This document shows, piece by piece, positions 43,321 through 52,610 of a stretch of DNA of 64,000 nucleotides. The first letter of the stretch is position 1; each line of letters starts with the position of its first letter. Origin of the DNA: Arenibacter sp. F20364 (GTDB taxonomy: Bacteria; Bacteroidota; Bacteroidia; Flavobacteriales; Flavobacteriaceae); contig NZ_JALKBD010000004.1 in assembly GCF_023015905.1 (NCBI RefSeq), positions 186,001 to 250,000 on the forward strand. The letters are read 5' to 3'. The notes below the pieces were generated by a model. That model searched no databases. It had not been told where the DNA came from and saw only the letters and a program-made list of their open reading frames with translations. The position numbers and the translations under genes were made by a program.

Positions 43321-44790
43321 TTATTTTTTACTTCCAAACTTTCCTAAATAAAATGAGATTGCTCCATATACATCTTCGGATATTCTAAAGCGGTATAAGA
43401 CAAAAATATAACAGAATAGGACCAAAACACTCTTTAGGGCTATATTCACCAGCGGATGGAAAGGAAAGGATATATAGTAAAAAACGCCCGATAGCATTAA
43501 AAGAAGAAAGACAACTTTAAGAGTCTCCTTGGTAATGGGCTGAATACCAAATTTTAGCTTCACAAAACCCAATTTTATAGTATTATAAATAAAAAAAGCC
43601 ATAAAACTAGCAATGGCCGCGCCATCCAAGCCGTATTTTGGAATTAGCCAAAGGTTCAATAAAATGGTTAGAAAGGCCAATGCAACCCCCATAAGAAGCA
43701 GTGCCCGATAATAGTCGGAATTGTACATTATGGCATTGTTGTTCCCCAATAGCGCATCATAGACCCTGGCCACTCCTATGATAAAAACGATTACATATCC
43801 ACCGCGATATGAATCGGGCAGTAAATTGTACAAATCGTTCAGGTTTAAAATAATTAAAATAAATATGAGTCCGGAAACTATAAACAAAGTCAGTGAACTT
43901 TTTTGATATAGTGTTTTAAGGGCTTTGATATCCTTTTTATACAATATTTCCGCAGTTAAAGGATAGGTAATATTGTGCATGGACCGGGACGGAACCGCAA
44001 TAACGGTTGCTATGTACCCAGCAACACTGTAATAGGCCACATTTTTAATTTCTATGAACTGATTTATCATTACTTTATCTACCTCCAACAGAACGATAGC
44101 TGCAGATCCGCCCAATATAATAAGAGTACTATAACTTATAATTTCACGGGTGTTGGAAGGAAGATTGAAATCTAACTTTAGGTTGAGCAATCTTAAGGCA
44201 TAGACCTGCATGATAAGGGTCCTAAGAATATACATCCCTACCAGGGCATTGAGAAAGGTCAATACCGAAATTATTTCAAAATAAATCAGCAAAAGCAGCA
44301 GGGTAACCACTATTCTGCTGAATACTTCCTTCATGAAGTTCCCGAAAACCGACTTCATTTGAACCTTGGCCCAGGCGTAAAACACCTCAAAATAAGCCAT
44401 TGCCACACCTATAATAAAAATATGCCACACATATCCTTTCACAATTGGGTTCTCCTTGGACAAAAAATCACCAATTGTTTCATTGGCCAGATAGGAAATG
44501 GCTCCAATAGGCACAATAAGCACCAGAGGAAGTAACACCATTAAGGTCAAAAACCCATCCTTAGCACTAAGCCCTTGGAAACCAGAATAATATTTGACCA
44601 TGGCATTGGGAATCCCAAATGCCAATAGAGGCATTAAAACCGATGATGCCGATAATATTACATTAACCAATCCAAAATATTCGTCAGTCAAAAACCTTGT
44701 GTACAGAAATAGCAGGTTCAATGCTCCTATGGCAAAGCCACCATAGGTAATCAAAGTATTGTTTAAAGATTGTTTTAAGACTATTCCCAT
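43321..44790 (-). CDS. Wzx-like polysaccharide flippase
   Basis: This 489-residue integral membrane protein has about twelve to fourteen hydrophobic helices. It shows the pattern of the polysaccharide-transport (MATE/Wzx) group: an N-terminal NTLITYGGFAIGALNLLFLYTRFL, a mid-chain PLTAEILYKKDIKAL and a late GLDGAAIASFMAFFIYNTIKL. It would carry lipid-linked oligosaccharide across the inner membrane. Its ATG overlaps the end of the glycosyltransferase gene by ten bases, so it is the last gene of the DUF4834-YfhO-GT-flippase transcript. No other O-antigen enzymes are close, so the glycan cannot be named. Confidence 0.9.
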   Translation of the reverse strand: MGIVLKQSLNNTLITYGGFAIGALNLLFLYTRFLTDEYFGLVNVILSASSVLMPLLAFGIPNAMVKYYSGFQGLSAKDGFLTLMVLLPLVLIVPIGAISYLANETIGDFLSKENPIVKGYVWHIFIIGVAMAYFEVFYAWAKVQMKSVFGNFMKEVFSRIVVTLLLLLIYFEIISVLTFLNALVGMYILRTLIMQVYALRLLNLKLDFNLPSNTREIISYSTLIILGGSAAIVLLEVDKVMINQFIEIKNVAYYSVAGYIATVIAVPSRSMHNITYPLTAEILYKKDIKALKTLYQKSSLTLFIVSGLIFILIILNLNDLYNLLPDSYRGGYVIVFIIGVARVYDALLGNNNAIMYNSDYYRALLLMGVALAFLTILLNLWLIPKYGLDGAAIASFMAFFIYNTIKLGFVKLKFGIQPITKETLKVVFLLLMLSGVFYYISFPFHPLVNIALKSVLVLFCYIFVLYRFRISEDVYGAISFYLGKFGSKK

Positions 44791-46061
44791 GCTAAATACT
44801 TGGACAACTTTCCAGTTAATTCCCTTCGATGATACTGCTCAACCTCCGCAAAAGGCAATGCCAATTGTTTCTTTTTATAATCTTGAAACCATTCCAACAA
44901 AGTACTTTTCATTTCGTTGTACTGTTGGTAATCAAAGGTCTTGCCTGTATTGGACCCGGCGATAATTTCGCCTACATCCCAATTGCTAGGGCCAACACCC
45001 AAGATAGGCCTTTTTGCGGCCATATATTCAAATACCTTTCCTGGGATAATGCCTTGAGTCTCTTCAGAATCTATCTCTATCAACAATAATACTTGGGACT
45101 TCCTTTGATATTGGACAGCTTTATCATGCGAAAAATAGCCGAGTAATTTGGTGTAAGGTTGAAGACCATAAAAATAGATACTTTCCAAAACATCAGAACT
45201 AATAACACCTGCCAATTGCAATTTGAAACTCTTTTTAAAATCAGGGACTTCGTAAATTAATTCCGATAGTGCCTTCCAAAGGTTCAAAGGGTTTCTACCG
45301 GTAAGCAAGGATCCAATATGGGAAATGGTGAAATCATTATCCAAGGTCACGGGATTACCCTCAATGGTGTCATACCCATTGGTAATAACGGTAATAGGCT
45401 TTTGGGTTATTTTGGAAAACTCCCGTTGTGTAGAATCACTGGTCACTATTATTTTATCGGCTTCATTCAGTACCAAGTGCTCCAGCTGTTTGTGCTTTGC
45501 TTGGGAAGAAACGCTAAGTTTCAATTTTTTGTGATAGCCAATAGAAGTCCATGGATCCCTAAAGTCGGTAATCCATCTAACTTTGTTGCGCTTTTTTAAT
45601 TCAAGACCTATAAGATGTAGACTATGTGGTGGACCGGTGGTTATAACAGTTCCTATCTTTTCCTTCTCGATGACATCCCCCAAAAATTTGACCGAGGGTT
45701 TTATCCAAAACTTTCTTGCATCGGGAATAAACAGATTACCACGTATCCATAACAACAATTTTTCCAAGCTGGATTGATTTTTGGAATTGATGATACCTGC
45801 ACTGATCTGCTTGGTCTTCTTCTTCGAAAAAAATCGAGCAAAGCCATAGGGCTCAAAAATTGGCTTCTTATACACCTTTATTCCCTCAGGTATCCCATCC
45901 AATAATGATTCGTCTATAATGGGATAATTAGGGTTTTCCGGAATATAGACTATAGGTTCTATTTCAAAATCCCTAAGGTACTTCACAAATTTCAACCATC
46001 GCTGTACTCCCGGTCCACCTGCCGGAGGCCAATAATACGTGATGATGAGTACCTTCTGCAT
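44781..46061 (-). CDS. Glycosyltransferase, family-4-like
   Basis: The ATG at 46061 gives 426 residues starting MQKVLIITYYWPPAGGPGVQRW, the standard N-terminal donor of GT-B enzymes of the GT4-like group. The frame extends ten codons farther but overlaps the previous gene more. The C-terminal Rossmann half has TISHIGSLLTGRNP and GKVFEYMAAKRPILGVGPS with the E-x7-E-type glutamate. It transfers a sugar to a membrane acceptor in the same pathway as the flippase. The ATG overlaps the YfhO stop (TAATG), implying translational coupling. Confidence 0.9.
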   Translation of the reverse strand: MQKVLIITYYWPPAGGPGVQRWLKFVKYLRDFEIEPIVYIPENPNYPIIDESLLDGIPEGIKVYKKPIFEPYGFARFFSKKKTKQISAGIINSKNQSSLEKLLLWIRGNLFIPDARKFWIKPSVKFLGDVIEKEKIGTVITTGPPHSLHLIGLELKKRNKVRWITDFRDPWTSIGYHKKLKLSVSSQAKHKQLEHLVLNEADKIIVTSDSTQREFSKITQKPITVITNGYDTIEGNPVTLDNDFTISHIGSLLTGRNPLNLWKALSELIYEVPDFKKSFKLQLAGVISSDVLESIYFYGLQPYTKLLGYFSHDKAVQYQRKSQVLLLIEIDSEETQGIIPGKVFEYMAAKRPILGVGPSNWDVGEIIAGSNTGKTFDYQQYNEMKSTLLEWFQDYKKKQLALPFAEVEQYHRRELTGKLSKYLAWE

Positions 46062-48496
46062 TAAGCCGTTGGTTTTTTCCGAGATATCCAAAAGGCATGG
46101 CCAATTCCAAAAAATAGTACCAGTACCAAGAGTATGGAACTAGCCATGGTTATATTGCCTCCGGTTTTAATGAGGCTAGGCTCAAACTTAAACTCGATCT
46201 TATGCTTGCCTGCCGGTATCTCCAAGGCTCTTAAAACGTAATTCACTTCAAAATGTTCCTGTAAACTACCGTCAATATAGGCATTCCAACCATGTGGATA
46301 GTACATCTCTGAAAATACGGCAATCCCTGGATGGCCATTATTGGAACTATACGTTAAATGATTGGGCTCATATTGGGTAAGCCTTATACTCGCCGTAGAG
46401 TCGGTTTTATAGTTGAGCTCATTCAAATTGGCAAACTTCGATTTATTAAAAACCGCCCTGTGCTTCACATCCAATGTATTCAATGCCATTATTTCGTCAT
46501 CGGCATTATATACCGGTACCAATTCGTTAATAAACCATGCATTGCCATTGGCATCGGGATTTATTGCGGGATACGTCCTGCCCTCTTCATCTTGCTGCAT
46601 CACATATTTAACATTGAGCATACTTAGCACCCTAACATTGTTTTTGGAAATATGGAAGTCGAACAAATTCTGCATTCCAGCCGGTTTAGCGGCGTGATAC
46701 CCCCAGATGGACTGGTGAAAGTAAGCTGTGCGGCCTCCCCCTCCGATCTCTGAAGGGTCGTACACCCTAAAAACGGTCGTATCTTGGGCTATCTGTCGAT
46801 CCGCATCTGTCTCCTGAAAGGGTTCCAGCATTCTTCGTTTGGCTACAAAATCGTCCTCATTTACGTAACGCTTCGCAACGCCGACCAAATCGAACACTAC
46901 CAGCACACCCAAGAGAATAATTACCAAATTTTGTTTTAATATGTCCTTTAAAAAGAACCATATTACCAATACTGCCAGGGCAACGTAGATCAGCGACCTA
47001 AATATGTCCGAATTATAAACGGCCTTGCGATCGGCTATAATAAGGGATACGATGTCATCGCCATAATACTGCCTATAAGTTTCATCGCTCTGCCCTGCAA
47101 AGCTGAACATTCCCTTTACCAGGAAAAGAACTACGCCAAGGCCTAAGGCAATGAAAAAAGTTAATTTTAGATCCTTTAGTTTCTTAGAGGCATCCACTTT
47201 ATTATCAAAGAGTTGTACCAAGGCCAAGACGGCCATTACAGGAACGCAGAGTTCAAGAATGACCTGAATGGATGAAACGGCCCTAAATTTATTGTACAAC
47301 GGAAAATAATCGATCATTACATCCGTGAGGAGTCCAAAATTTTTGCCCCATGAAAGAAGGAGTGCCATTATAGCACCTCCCAAAAGCCACCATTTTGCTT
47401 TTCCCCTTACCAAAAATAGGCCCAGAATAAAGAGAAAGAATATTACGGCCCCTATATAAGCCGGAGCGGCAACAATAGGCTGATCTCCCCAATACAGTGG
47501 CAAGGCACTGGTGAAATCCAATGCTTTGGTCCTGGATATGCCATTTTCGGTCAAAAAGGCATAGGTTTTGGAATCGGCGCCCAAATCTTCGCCACCAGAA
47601 CCACCGAAAAGCCTGGGCACAAACAAATTCAAGGATTCTACAATGCCGTAGCTATATTGGGTAATATATTCCCTATCCAGACCGGAACCGCTTTCTTTGG
47701 GCTCTCCATTCGCATTTATAGTAAGATCGGATGCACCTCTCGTACTCCAATCGGCATACTCCTTGGTAGCCATTAAGCTAGTAGCATTTGCTGCTATTCC
47801 TATCAAAACCGCCAAAACTAGGATTCCGACCGAAATACCAAAATGTTTCAATTTTTTCTTCTTTATGGCATCCACTAAATATACAACCCCAAGTATAAGA
47901 ACCAATAACATAAAATAGTAGGTCATTTGATAGTGGTTGGCGCCCACTTCCAAAGCCATGGCAATGGCGGTTAACAGGAACCCCCAGAGGTATTTCTTCC
48001 TAAATACCAAAATAATTCCCCCCAACAGCATGGGCATATAGCCAATGGCATGTGCCTTTGCATTGTGTCCTACCCCTAATATAATGATCATATAGGTAGA
48101 GAAACCAAAGGCCAGAGCTCCCAATACTGCCAACTTATAATCCACCTTGAGACAAGATAGCAAAATATAAAACCCGATAAGATATATAAAAAGGTAATCT
48201 GCAGGCCTAGGTAAAAACCGGATAATCCTATCCAATTTTTTTACATAATCATGCGGATAATAGGCTCCCAATTGATATGTAGGCATTCCGCCGAAGGCTC
48301 CATTGGTCCAATACGGCTCCTCCCCAGTTTTCTTTCGAAAATCATTCTGTTCCTTGGCCATGCCCGTAAATTGGACGATATCGGATTGTTCTATCACTTT
48401 CCCTTGTAGAACGGGATGGAAATAGGCCAGAGCGACAATTATAAAAAATACGGTTACAAAAAAATGGATAAAAAAGGCTCTTAGACCGTTTCTCAT
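46061..48496 (-). CDS. YfhO-family multi-pass membrane protein
   Basis: The 811-residue protein has roughly eleven to thirteen membrane helices (for example FFIHFFVTVFFIIVALAYF at the start). The first outside loop reads QGKVIEQSDIVQF followed by YWTNGAFGGMPTYQL, a hallmark of the YfhO (PF09586) family. The C-terminal ~200 residues form an outside domain (YPHGWNAYIDG, VLRALEIPAGKHKIEFKFEP). YfhO in Gram-positives is required for glycosylation of teichoic acids, acting as a C-type glycosyltransferase at the outer membrane face; a similar lipid-linked-sugar transfer is inferred here. It forms a transcript with the glycosyltransferase and flippase genes. Confidence 0.9.
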   Translation of the reverse strand: MRNGLRAFFIHFFVTVFFIIVALAYFHPVLQGKVIEQSDIVQFTGMAKEQNDFRKKTGEEPYWTNGAFGGMPTYQLGAYYPHDYVKKLDRIIRFLPRPADYLFIYLIGFYILLSCLKVDYKLAVLGALAFGFSTYMIIILGVGHNAKAHAIGYMPMLLGGIILVFRKKYLWGFLLTAIAMALEVGANHYQMTYYFMLLVLILGVVYLVDAIKKKKLKHFGISVGILVLAVLIGIAANATSLMATKEYADWSTRGASDLTINANGEPKESGSGLDREYITQYSYGIVESLNLFVPRLFGGSGGEDLGADSKTYAFLTENGISRTKALDFTSALPLYWGDQPIVAAPAYIGAVIFFLFILGLFLVRGKAKWWLLGGAIMALLLSWGKNFGLLTDVMIDYFPLYNKFRAVSSIQVILELCVPVMAVLALVQLFDNKVDASKKLKDLKLTFFIALGLGVVLFLVKGMFSFAGQSDETYRQYYGDDIVSLIIADRKAVYNSDIFRSLIYVALAVLVIWFFLKDILKQNLVIILLGVLVVFDLVGVAKRYVNEDDFVAKRRMLEPFQETDADRQIAQDTTVFRVYDPSEIGGGGRTAYFHQSIWGYHAAKPAGMQNLFDFHISKNNVRVLSMLNVKYVMQQDEEGRTYPAINPDANGNAWFINELVPVYNADDEIMALNTLDVKHRAVFNKSKFANLNELNYKTDSTASIRLTQYEPNHLTYSSNNGHPGIAVFSEMYYPHGWNAYIDGSLQEHFEVNYVLRALEIPAGKHKIEFKFEPSLIKTGGNITMASSILLVLVLFFGIGHAFWISRKKPTA

Positions 48497-48515
48497 GTTT
48501 GGTTATGGTAAATGG

Positions 48516-48779
48516 TTATTCAATTTCCTCAAAATCTATGTATTCTCCAACATTTTTTGAGCTGTTCTTTTTCTTGGTCGTTTTCTTATCAATTATAACT
48601 TCACCTATTTGCCCTTCATCCTGGGCTTGCTGATCGGCAAAGCCCTCAAACCTTTCCTTAAAATGTTCCTCTGTCTTCTTTGCCGCGTACCTGAACAATT
48701 TAGGAGCAAACCATTTCGCCAGAATTTTAAGCAAATAGTATACTAAGAGTACAATTAGTATCGTTTTTAAAAAACCCAT
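48516..48779 (-). CDS. DUF4834-type small membrane-anchored protein
   Basis: An N-terminal helix (about residues 3-22, LKTILIVLLVYYLLKILA) anchors an 87-residue protein. Its tail is charged, KKTEEHFKERFEGFADQQAQ then DKKTTKKKNSSKNVGEYIDFEEIE. This short GFLKTIL...YIDFEE pattern fits DUF4834, a flavobacterial family of unknown function. It is the first gene of the surface-glycan operon, 19 bases before YfhO. Its divergent partner is a transporter-like outer-membrane gene 88 bases away. Confidence 0.8.
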   Translation of the reverse strand: MGFLKTILIVLLVYYLLKILAKWFAPKLFRYAAKKTEEHFKERFEGFADQQAQDEGQIGEVIIDKKTTKKKNSSKNVGEYIDFEEIE

Positions 48780-48867
48780 AATAAGTTGACAAATTTTATA
48801 TCAAAAGTACAATTCTAACGTTGTATTAATAGTGCAAAAGTCTTAAAATAATAATAAAATAGTACCT

Positions 48868-49944
48868 ATGGAGTATAATGTTTCACCGAAACGCCTTTTG
48901 AAAATACTAATATTTGGAATTTTCAGCATTCCAATGGTCGCATTTTCACAATACACCGATGTCATCAACTCCAACCGCCCTGGACTATCCGTAAGTGCGT
49001 ATGCTATTGGCACCAACGTTTTACAGGCCGAATTTGGCGTTGCTTATGAACAACAGGATCACTCAAAGCTAGCTACCGAATCCAATATTTTTGGAGCCGA
49101 TCTGTCATTGCGATATGGTTTGTTTTTCGAGACTTTGGAATTGAATTATGAAGGTACTTTCGACAATCAAAATAAAATATATACCAACACAGGGGTAGAA
49201 ATCAAGAACACTGATTTTTCCAGAAATAGGATAGGCTTAAAATTTTTAATTTACGACCCTTTTAAGAATCCGGAAAACAACAAGCCAAATCTTTATAGCT
49301 GGAAGGCCAACTATGGTTTTAAGCTAAAAAACCTAATCCCTGCCGTATCGGTCTACGCAGGAGCCAATTTTGTATTGGGTGACAATCCCTTTTACCGTGG
49401 CGACCCCACGGTTTCCCCGAGGGTAATGGTTGCCACACAAAGCAGGCTCACCCCTAGATTTGTACTTATTTCCAATATTGCCTATGACAGATTGGGCACT
49501 GATTTCCCGGAATGGAACTATACGGTATCCTTATCCCACGCCTTTAGAGACCCCAAATGGAGTGTCTTTGTAGAAAACCAAGGGATAAGAAGTGATCGGT
49601 ATTCGGACGTACTATTACGAGGTGGTGTTGCCCATTTGTTGGGTGAAAATATGCAAGTGGATATGAACTTGGGCGCTAGTTTTAAGAATACACCGAGTAG
49701 AATTTTTGCTACAATGGGATTCTCCTATAGGATAGACATGCACAAGGACAAGGTGAAGGCCATAACGGATCAAAAAGCTGGGGAAAACGGCGGGCCCATT
49801 AATAAGAACGCCATGAAGAAAAAGAAAAAAAAGAAAAATAAAGGTTCCGGTGCTGAGGATATAGATTTAGGGCCTACAAAGAAGCAACTTCGAAAATTAA
49901 AGAAAAAGGAAAAGAACAGGGACGATTCTGAAATTGATTTCTAA
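48868..49944 (+). CDS. Outer-membrane transporter-like beta-barrel (phenol MetA-type family) with a Lys-rich tail
   Basis: A signal peptide (about residues 1-28, ending VAFSQ) precedes a protein beginning SNRPGLSVSAYAIGTNVLQAEFG, which fits the MetA-type transporter group. Alternating amphipathic strands follow, with Tyr/Phe ends typical of an outer-membrane barrel (GLFFETLELNYEG; VFVENQGI; IFATMGFSYRI). The final ~50 residues are highly basic: about KKKKKKKNKGSG then KKQLRKLKKKEKNRDD. Such a tail after a barrel would lie in the periplasm and could touch peptidoglycan or acidic lipids. The substrate is unknown. Confidence 0.8.
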   Translation: MEYNVSPKRLLKILIFGIFSIPMVAFSQYTDVINSNRPGLSVSAYAIGTNVLQAEFGVAYEQQDHSKLATESNIFGADLSLRYGLFFETLELNYEGTFDNQNKIYTNTGVEIKNTDFSRNRIGLKFLIYDPFKNPENNKPNLYSWKANYGFKLKNLIPAVSVYAGANFVLGDNPFYRGDPTVSPRVMVATQSRLTPRFVLISNIAYDRLGTDFPEWNYTVSLSHAFRDPKWSVFVENQGIRSDRYSDVLLRGGVAHLLGENMQVDMNLGASFKNTPSRIFATMGFSYRIDMHKDKVKAITDQKAGENGGPINKNAMKKKKKKKNKGSGAEDIDLGPTKKQLRKLKKKEKNRDDSEIDF

Positions 49945-50012
49945 CAAAATAACTCTTGTCCTTTTTCCTATAGATTAATATTGCTAATATTGACCCATAC
50001 AAGAAACATGGT

Positions 50013-51131
50013 ATGGTTACTCTAAAAGAAGCAAAAACAAAATCGGAACTTAAGGATTTCGTAAAATTTCCTTTTACACTTTACAAGGATTCCCCGTATT
50101 GGGTCCCTCCAATCATTAATGACGAACTGGAGTCCTTTGACAAAAGCAAAAATCCTGTTTTTAAGGATGCCGATGCATGGTTTTATCTAGCTTATAAAAA
50201 CGATAAGATCGTTGGTAGGGTCGTGGCCATTGTAAATAGATTGGAAGTGAACCAACAGCAGGTAAAAAAGATGCGTTTTGGTTGGTTCGATTTTGTGGAT
50301 GACTTTGAAGTTACAGAGGCGCTGCTCAATAAGGTGTCCGAAATAGGAAAGGAACACAAGTTGTCCTACATGGAAGGGCCTGTAGGTTTTTCCAATCTGG
50401 ACAAAGTAGGTGTCCTAACCGAAGGGTTTGATGAGATAGGCACCATGATTACCTGGTACAACCATCCTTACTATGTTGATCATTTTGAACGCTGTGGGTT
50501 TGTAAAGGAAAAGGAATACATGGAAAATAAATTCCCCTTTAGCAATGCGGAGCCCAAATTCTTTCAAAAGGCCAACGAACTGGTACGAAAACGCTACGGC
50601 GTAAAGGAATTGAACTTTACTAAAACCCAGGACGTTATGCCTTGGGCAGATAAGATGTTCGATCTTTTTAACGAGACCTATTCCTCCCTCTCTTCTTTTG
50701 TCCGTATCACCGACATCCAAAAAGAATACTTTAAGAAAAAATACATCAGTTTTATCAATCCCGAGTATATCAAATTTATATTGGATAAGGATGACAAATT
50801 GATAGCGTTCGGAATAGTAATGCCTTCATTTTCCAAGGCCTTGCAGAAAGCGAAAGGAAAATTGTTCCCTTTTGGCATATTTCATTTGCTGAGTGCAAAG
50901 AAAAACAGCAAAGAGGTAATATTTTATTTGATCGGGGTACTTCCGGAATACCAGAACAAAGGTGTTACAGCAGTAATGTTCAATGAGTATTACAAGACTT
51001 TTAAGGCCAAGGGAATAGAAAAATGTGTTAGGACACCAGAATTGGAGGAAAACGTGGCCATTCGCCAATTATGGAAACATTTCGACCCAAAAATATATAA
51101 GCGAAGAAGGACCTACAAAAAGGATCTTTAA
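50013..51131 (+). CDS. GNAT-like N-acyltransferase, 372 residues
   Basis: The protein starts MVTLKEAKTKSELKDFVKFPFTLYK and has the segment YWVPPIINDE. The C-terminal half has the GNAT motif VIFYLIGVLPEYQNKGVTAVMFNEYYKTF (Q-x-K-G-V-T as the acetyl-CoA loop). Two GNAT-like halves may be present. Relatives are common in Bacteroidota and are sometimes mislabelled as GTP cyclohydrolase. The substrate cannot be read; a lipid or peptide amine is possible. It stands between the transporter-like gene and a bidirectional terminator. Confidence 0.75.
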   Translation: MVTLKEAKTKSELKDFVKFPFTLYKDSPYWVPPIINDELESFDKSKNPVFKDADAWFYLAYKNDKIVGRVVAIVNRLEVNQQQVKKMRFGWFDFVDDFEVTEALLNKVSEIGKEHKLSYMEGPVGFSNLDKVGVLTEGFDEIGTMITWYNHPYYVDHFERCGFVKEKEYMENKFPFSNAEPKFFQKANELVRKRYGVKELNFTKTQDVMPWADKMFDLFNETYSSLSSFVRITDIQKEYFKKKYISFINPEYIKFILDKDDKLIAFGIVMPSFSKALQKAKGKLFPFGIFHLLSAKKNSKEVIFYLIGVLPEYQNKGVTAVMFNEYYKTFKAKGIEKCVRTPELEENVAIRQLWKHFDPKIYKRRRTYKKDL

Positions 51132-51179
51132 ACGGATCCAAGGGGCCGAATTTCAAAAAAATTCCAAAACTAAAAAAAA

Positions 51180-51207
51180 CCAACTTAAATAATAAGTTGG
51201 CTTTTTT
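51180..51207. terminator. Bidirectional intrinsic terminator
   Basis: CCAACTTA and TAAGTTGG pair over a 5-base loop, with an A-run before and a C plus seven T after. It lies between the acyltransferase gene and the convergent alpha-oxoamine synthase gene. Confidence 0.88.
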
Positions 51208-51226
51208 TATGTAAGTGGAAATAGTT

Positions 51227-52486
51227 CTATTCTCCCATCGCTGCCGCTACCGCCGCAGACAGCCTTTTGTAAGTACCATTCTGTAATCGCTCACGTATTA
51301 CAGAGAAGGCCTCCAAGGTTTCGGATACATCCTGTAAGGTATGTGTGGCCGTTGGAATCATTCTTAAAAGAATCAAGCCCTTAGGAATTACCGGATACAC
51401 TACAATGGAACAGAAAATACCAAAATTCTCCCTTAAATCCTTTACCAATGCCATGGCTTCTGGAATACTACCGTTAAGATATACTGGTGTAACACAGCTA
51501 GTGGTGGTACCTATATCAAAACCTCTTTCCTTTAGTCCGTTCTGCAATGCATTAACATTCTCCCAAAGTTTGGCCTTAAGTTCTGGTTGGGTGCGTAGCA
51601 TATCCAACCTTTTTAGCGCTCCTTTCACATAAATCATTGGTAATGATTTGGCGAACATTTGAGACCGCAAGTTGTATTTAAGGTATTCTATAATCTCTTT
51701 ATCCGCAGCCAAAAAAGCTCCGATTCCGGCCATGGATTTGGCAAAAGTTGCAAAGTAAACGTCTATATCATCCTGTATTCCCTGCTCCTCACCTGCTCCG
51801 GCTCCGGTTTCACCCAAGGTTCCAAAACCATGTGCGTCATCTACGAACAATCTAAATTTATACTTTTTCTTTAGCGCAACAATTTCCTTAAGCTTGCCCT
51901 GCTCCCCACGCATTCCAAAAACACCTTCGGATATTACCAAAATACCTCCTCCGGTCTGTTCTGCCATTTTAACGGCACGATCCAAGTTTTTCTCAAGACT
52001 TTCAATGTCATTATGCTTAAAGGTAAAACGCTTACCCATATGTAAACGTACGCCATCTATAATACAGGCATGAGCATCAACATCGTAAACAATAATATCA
52101 TCTTTGGAAACCAAAGCATCAATGGCAGAAACCATTCCCTGGTACCCAAAGTTCAATAAATAAGCAGATTCCTTTTTAACAAAAGCCGCCAATTCCTGTT
52201 CCAATTGTTCGTGGAATTCGGTATGACCACTCATCATTCTAGCCCCCATGGGAAAAGCCGCACCGTACTCCAATGCTGCCTCGCCATCTACCTTCTTCAC
52301 TTCCGGCAAATTAGCCAATCCCAAGTAATCATTAATACTCCAAGTGATTACTTCCTTTCCTTGAAACTTCATCCTGTTGGATATAGGACCTTCCAATTTA
52401 GGAAATACAAAATATCCCTCAGCTTGTGAGGCCCATTTTCCTAAAGGACCTTTATTCTCGATAATTCTGTCAAATAAATCTCTCAT
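51227..52486 (-). CDS. PLP-dependent alpha-oxoamine synthase, candidate cysteate/serine fatty acyltransferase
   Basis: The enzyme would condense an acyl thioester with an amino acid to a 3-keto long-chain base. The fold-type I PLP site is clear: DVDAHACIIDG with a ring-stacking His139, DDAHGFG (216-222) whose Asp contacts the pyridine nitrogen, and FATFAKSMAGIGAF with Schiff-base Lys250. The family includes serine palmitoyltransferase, AONS and KBL. An acyl-ACP or CoA and cysteate or serine are candidate substrates. In Flavobacterium johnsoniae a member makes capnine for sulfonolipids. A cysteine-synthase-family gene lies just upstream on the same strand, separated by a terminator. Biotin genes are absent, which argues against AONS. 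Confidence 0.82.
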   Translation of the reverse strand: MRDLFDRIIENKGPLGKWASQAEGYFVFPKLEGPISNRMKFQGKEVITWSINDYLGLANLPEVKKVDGEAALEYGAAFPMGARMMSGHTEFHEQLEQELAAFVKKESAYLLNFGYQGMVSAIDALVSKDDIIVYDVDAHACIIDGVRLHMGKRFTFKHNDIESLEKNLDRAVKMAEQTGGGILVISEGVFGMRGEQGKLKEIVALKKKYKFRLFVDDAHGFGTLGETGAGAGEEQGIQDDIDVYFATFAKSMAGIGAFLAADKEIIEYLKYNLRSQMFAKSLPMIYVKGALKRLDMLRTQPELKAKLWENVNALQNGLKERGFDIGTTTSCVTPVYLNGSIPEAMALVKDLRENFGIFCSIVVYPVIPKGLILLRMIPTATHTLQDVSETLEAFSVIRERLQNGTYKRLSAAVAAAMGE

Positions 52487-52509
52487 CTAGACTACGTTGA
52501 TTATTAGTG

Positions 52510-52541
52510 CAAAAGTATATATTTTTAATATGCATATGCAA
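52510..52541 (-). promoter_or_regulatory. Promoter of the alpha-oxoamine synthase gene
   Basis: On the minus strand TTG (52541-52539) is followed after 21 bases by TACTTTTG (52517-52510), a full Bacteroidota consensus, 23 bases before the ATG at 52486. The gene thus has its own promoter. Confidence 0.8.
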
Positions 52542-52555
52542 CTTATTTAATACAT

Positions 52556-52587
52556 AAAAAGCAACGACTTATGAACCGTTGCTTTTT
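52556..52587 (-). terminator. Intrinsic terminator after the cysteine-synthase-family gene
   Basis: AAAAAGCAACG and CGTTGCTTTTT pair over a 10-base loop. It lies between the two minus-strand PLP enzyme genes. Confidence 0.85.
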
Positions 52588-52610
52588 ACATCATAAATTT
52601 TGCATAACCT

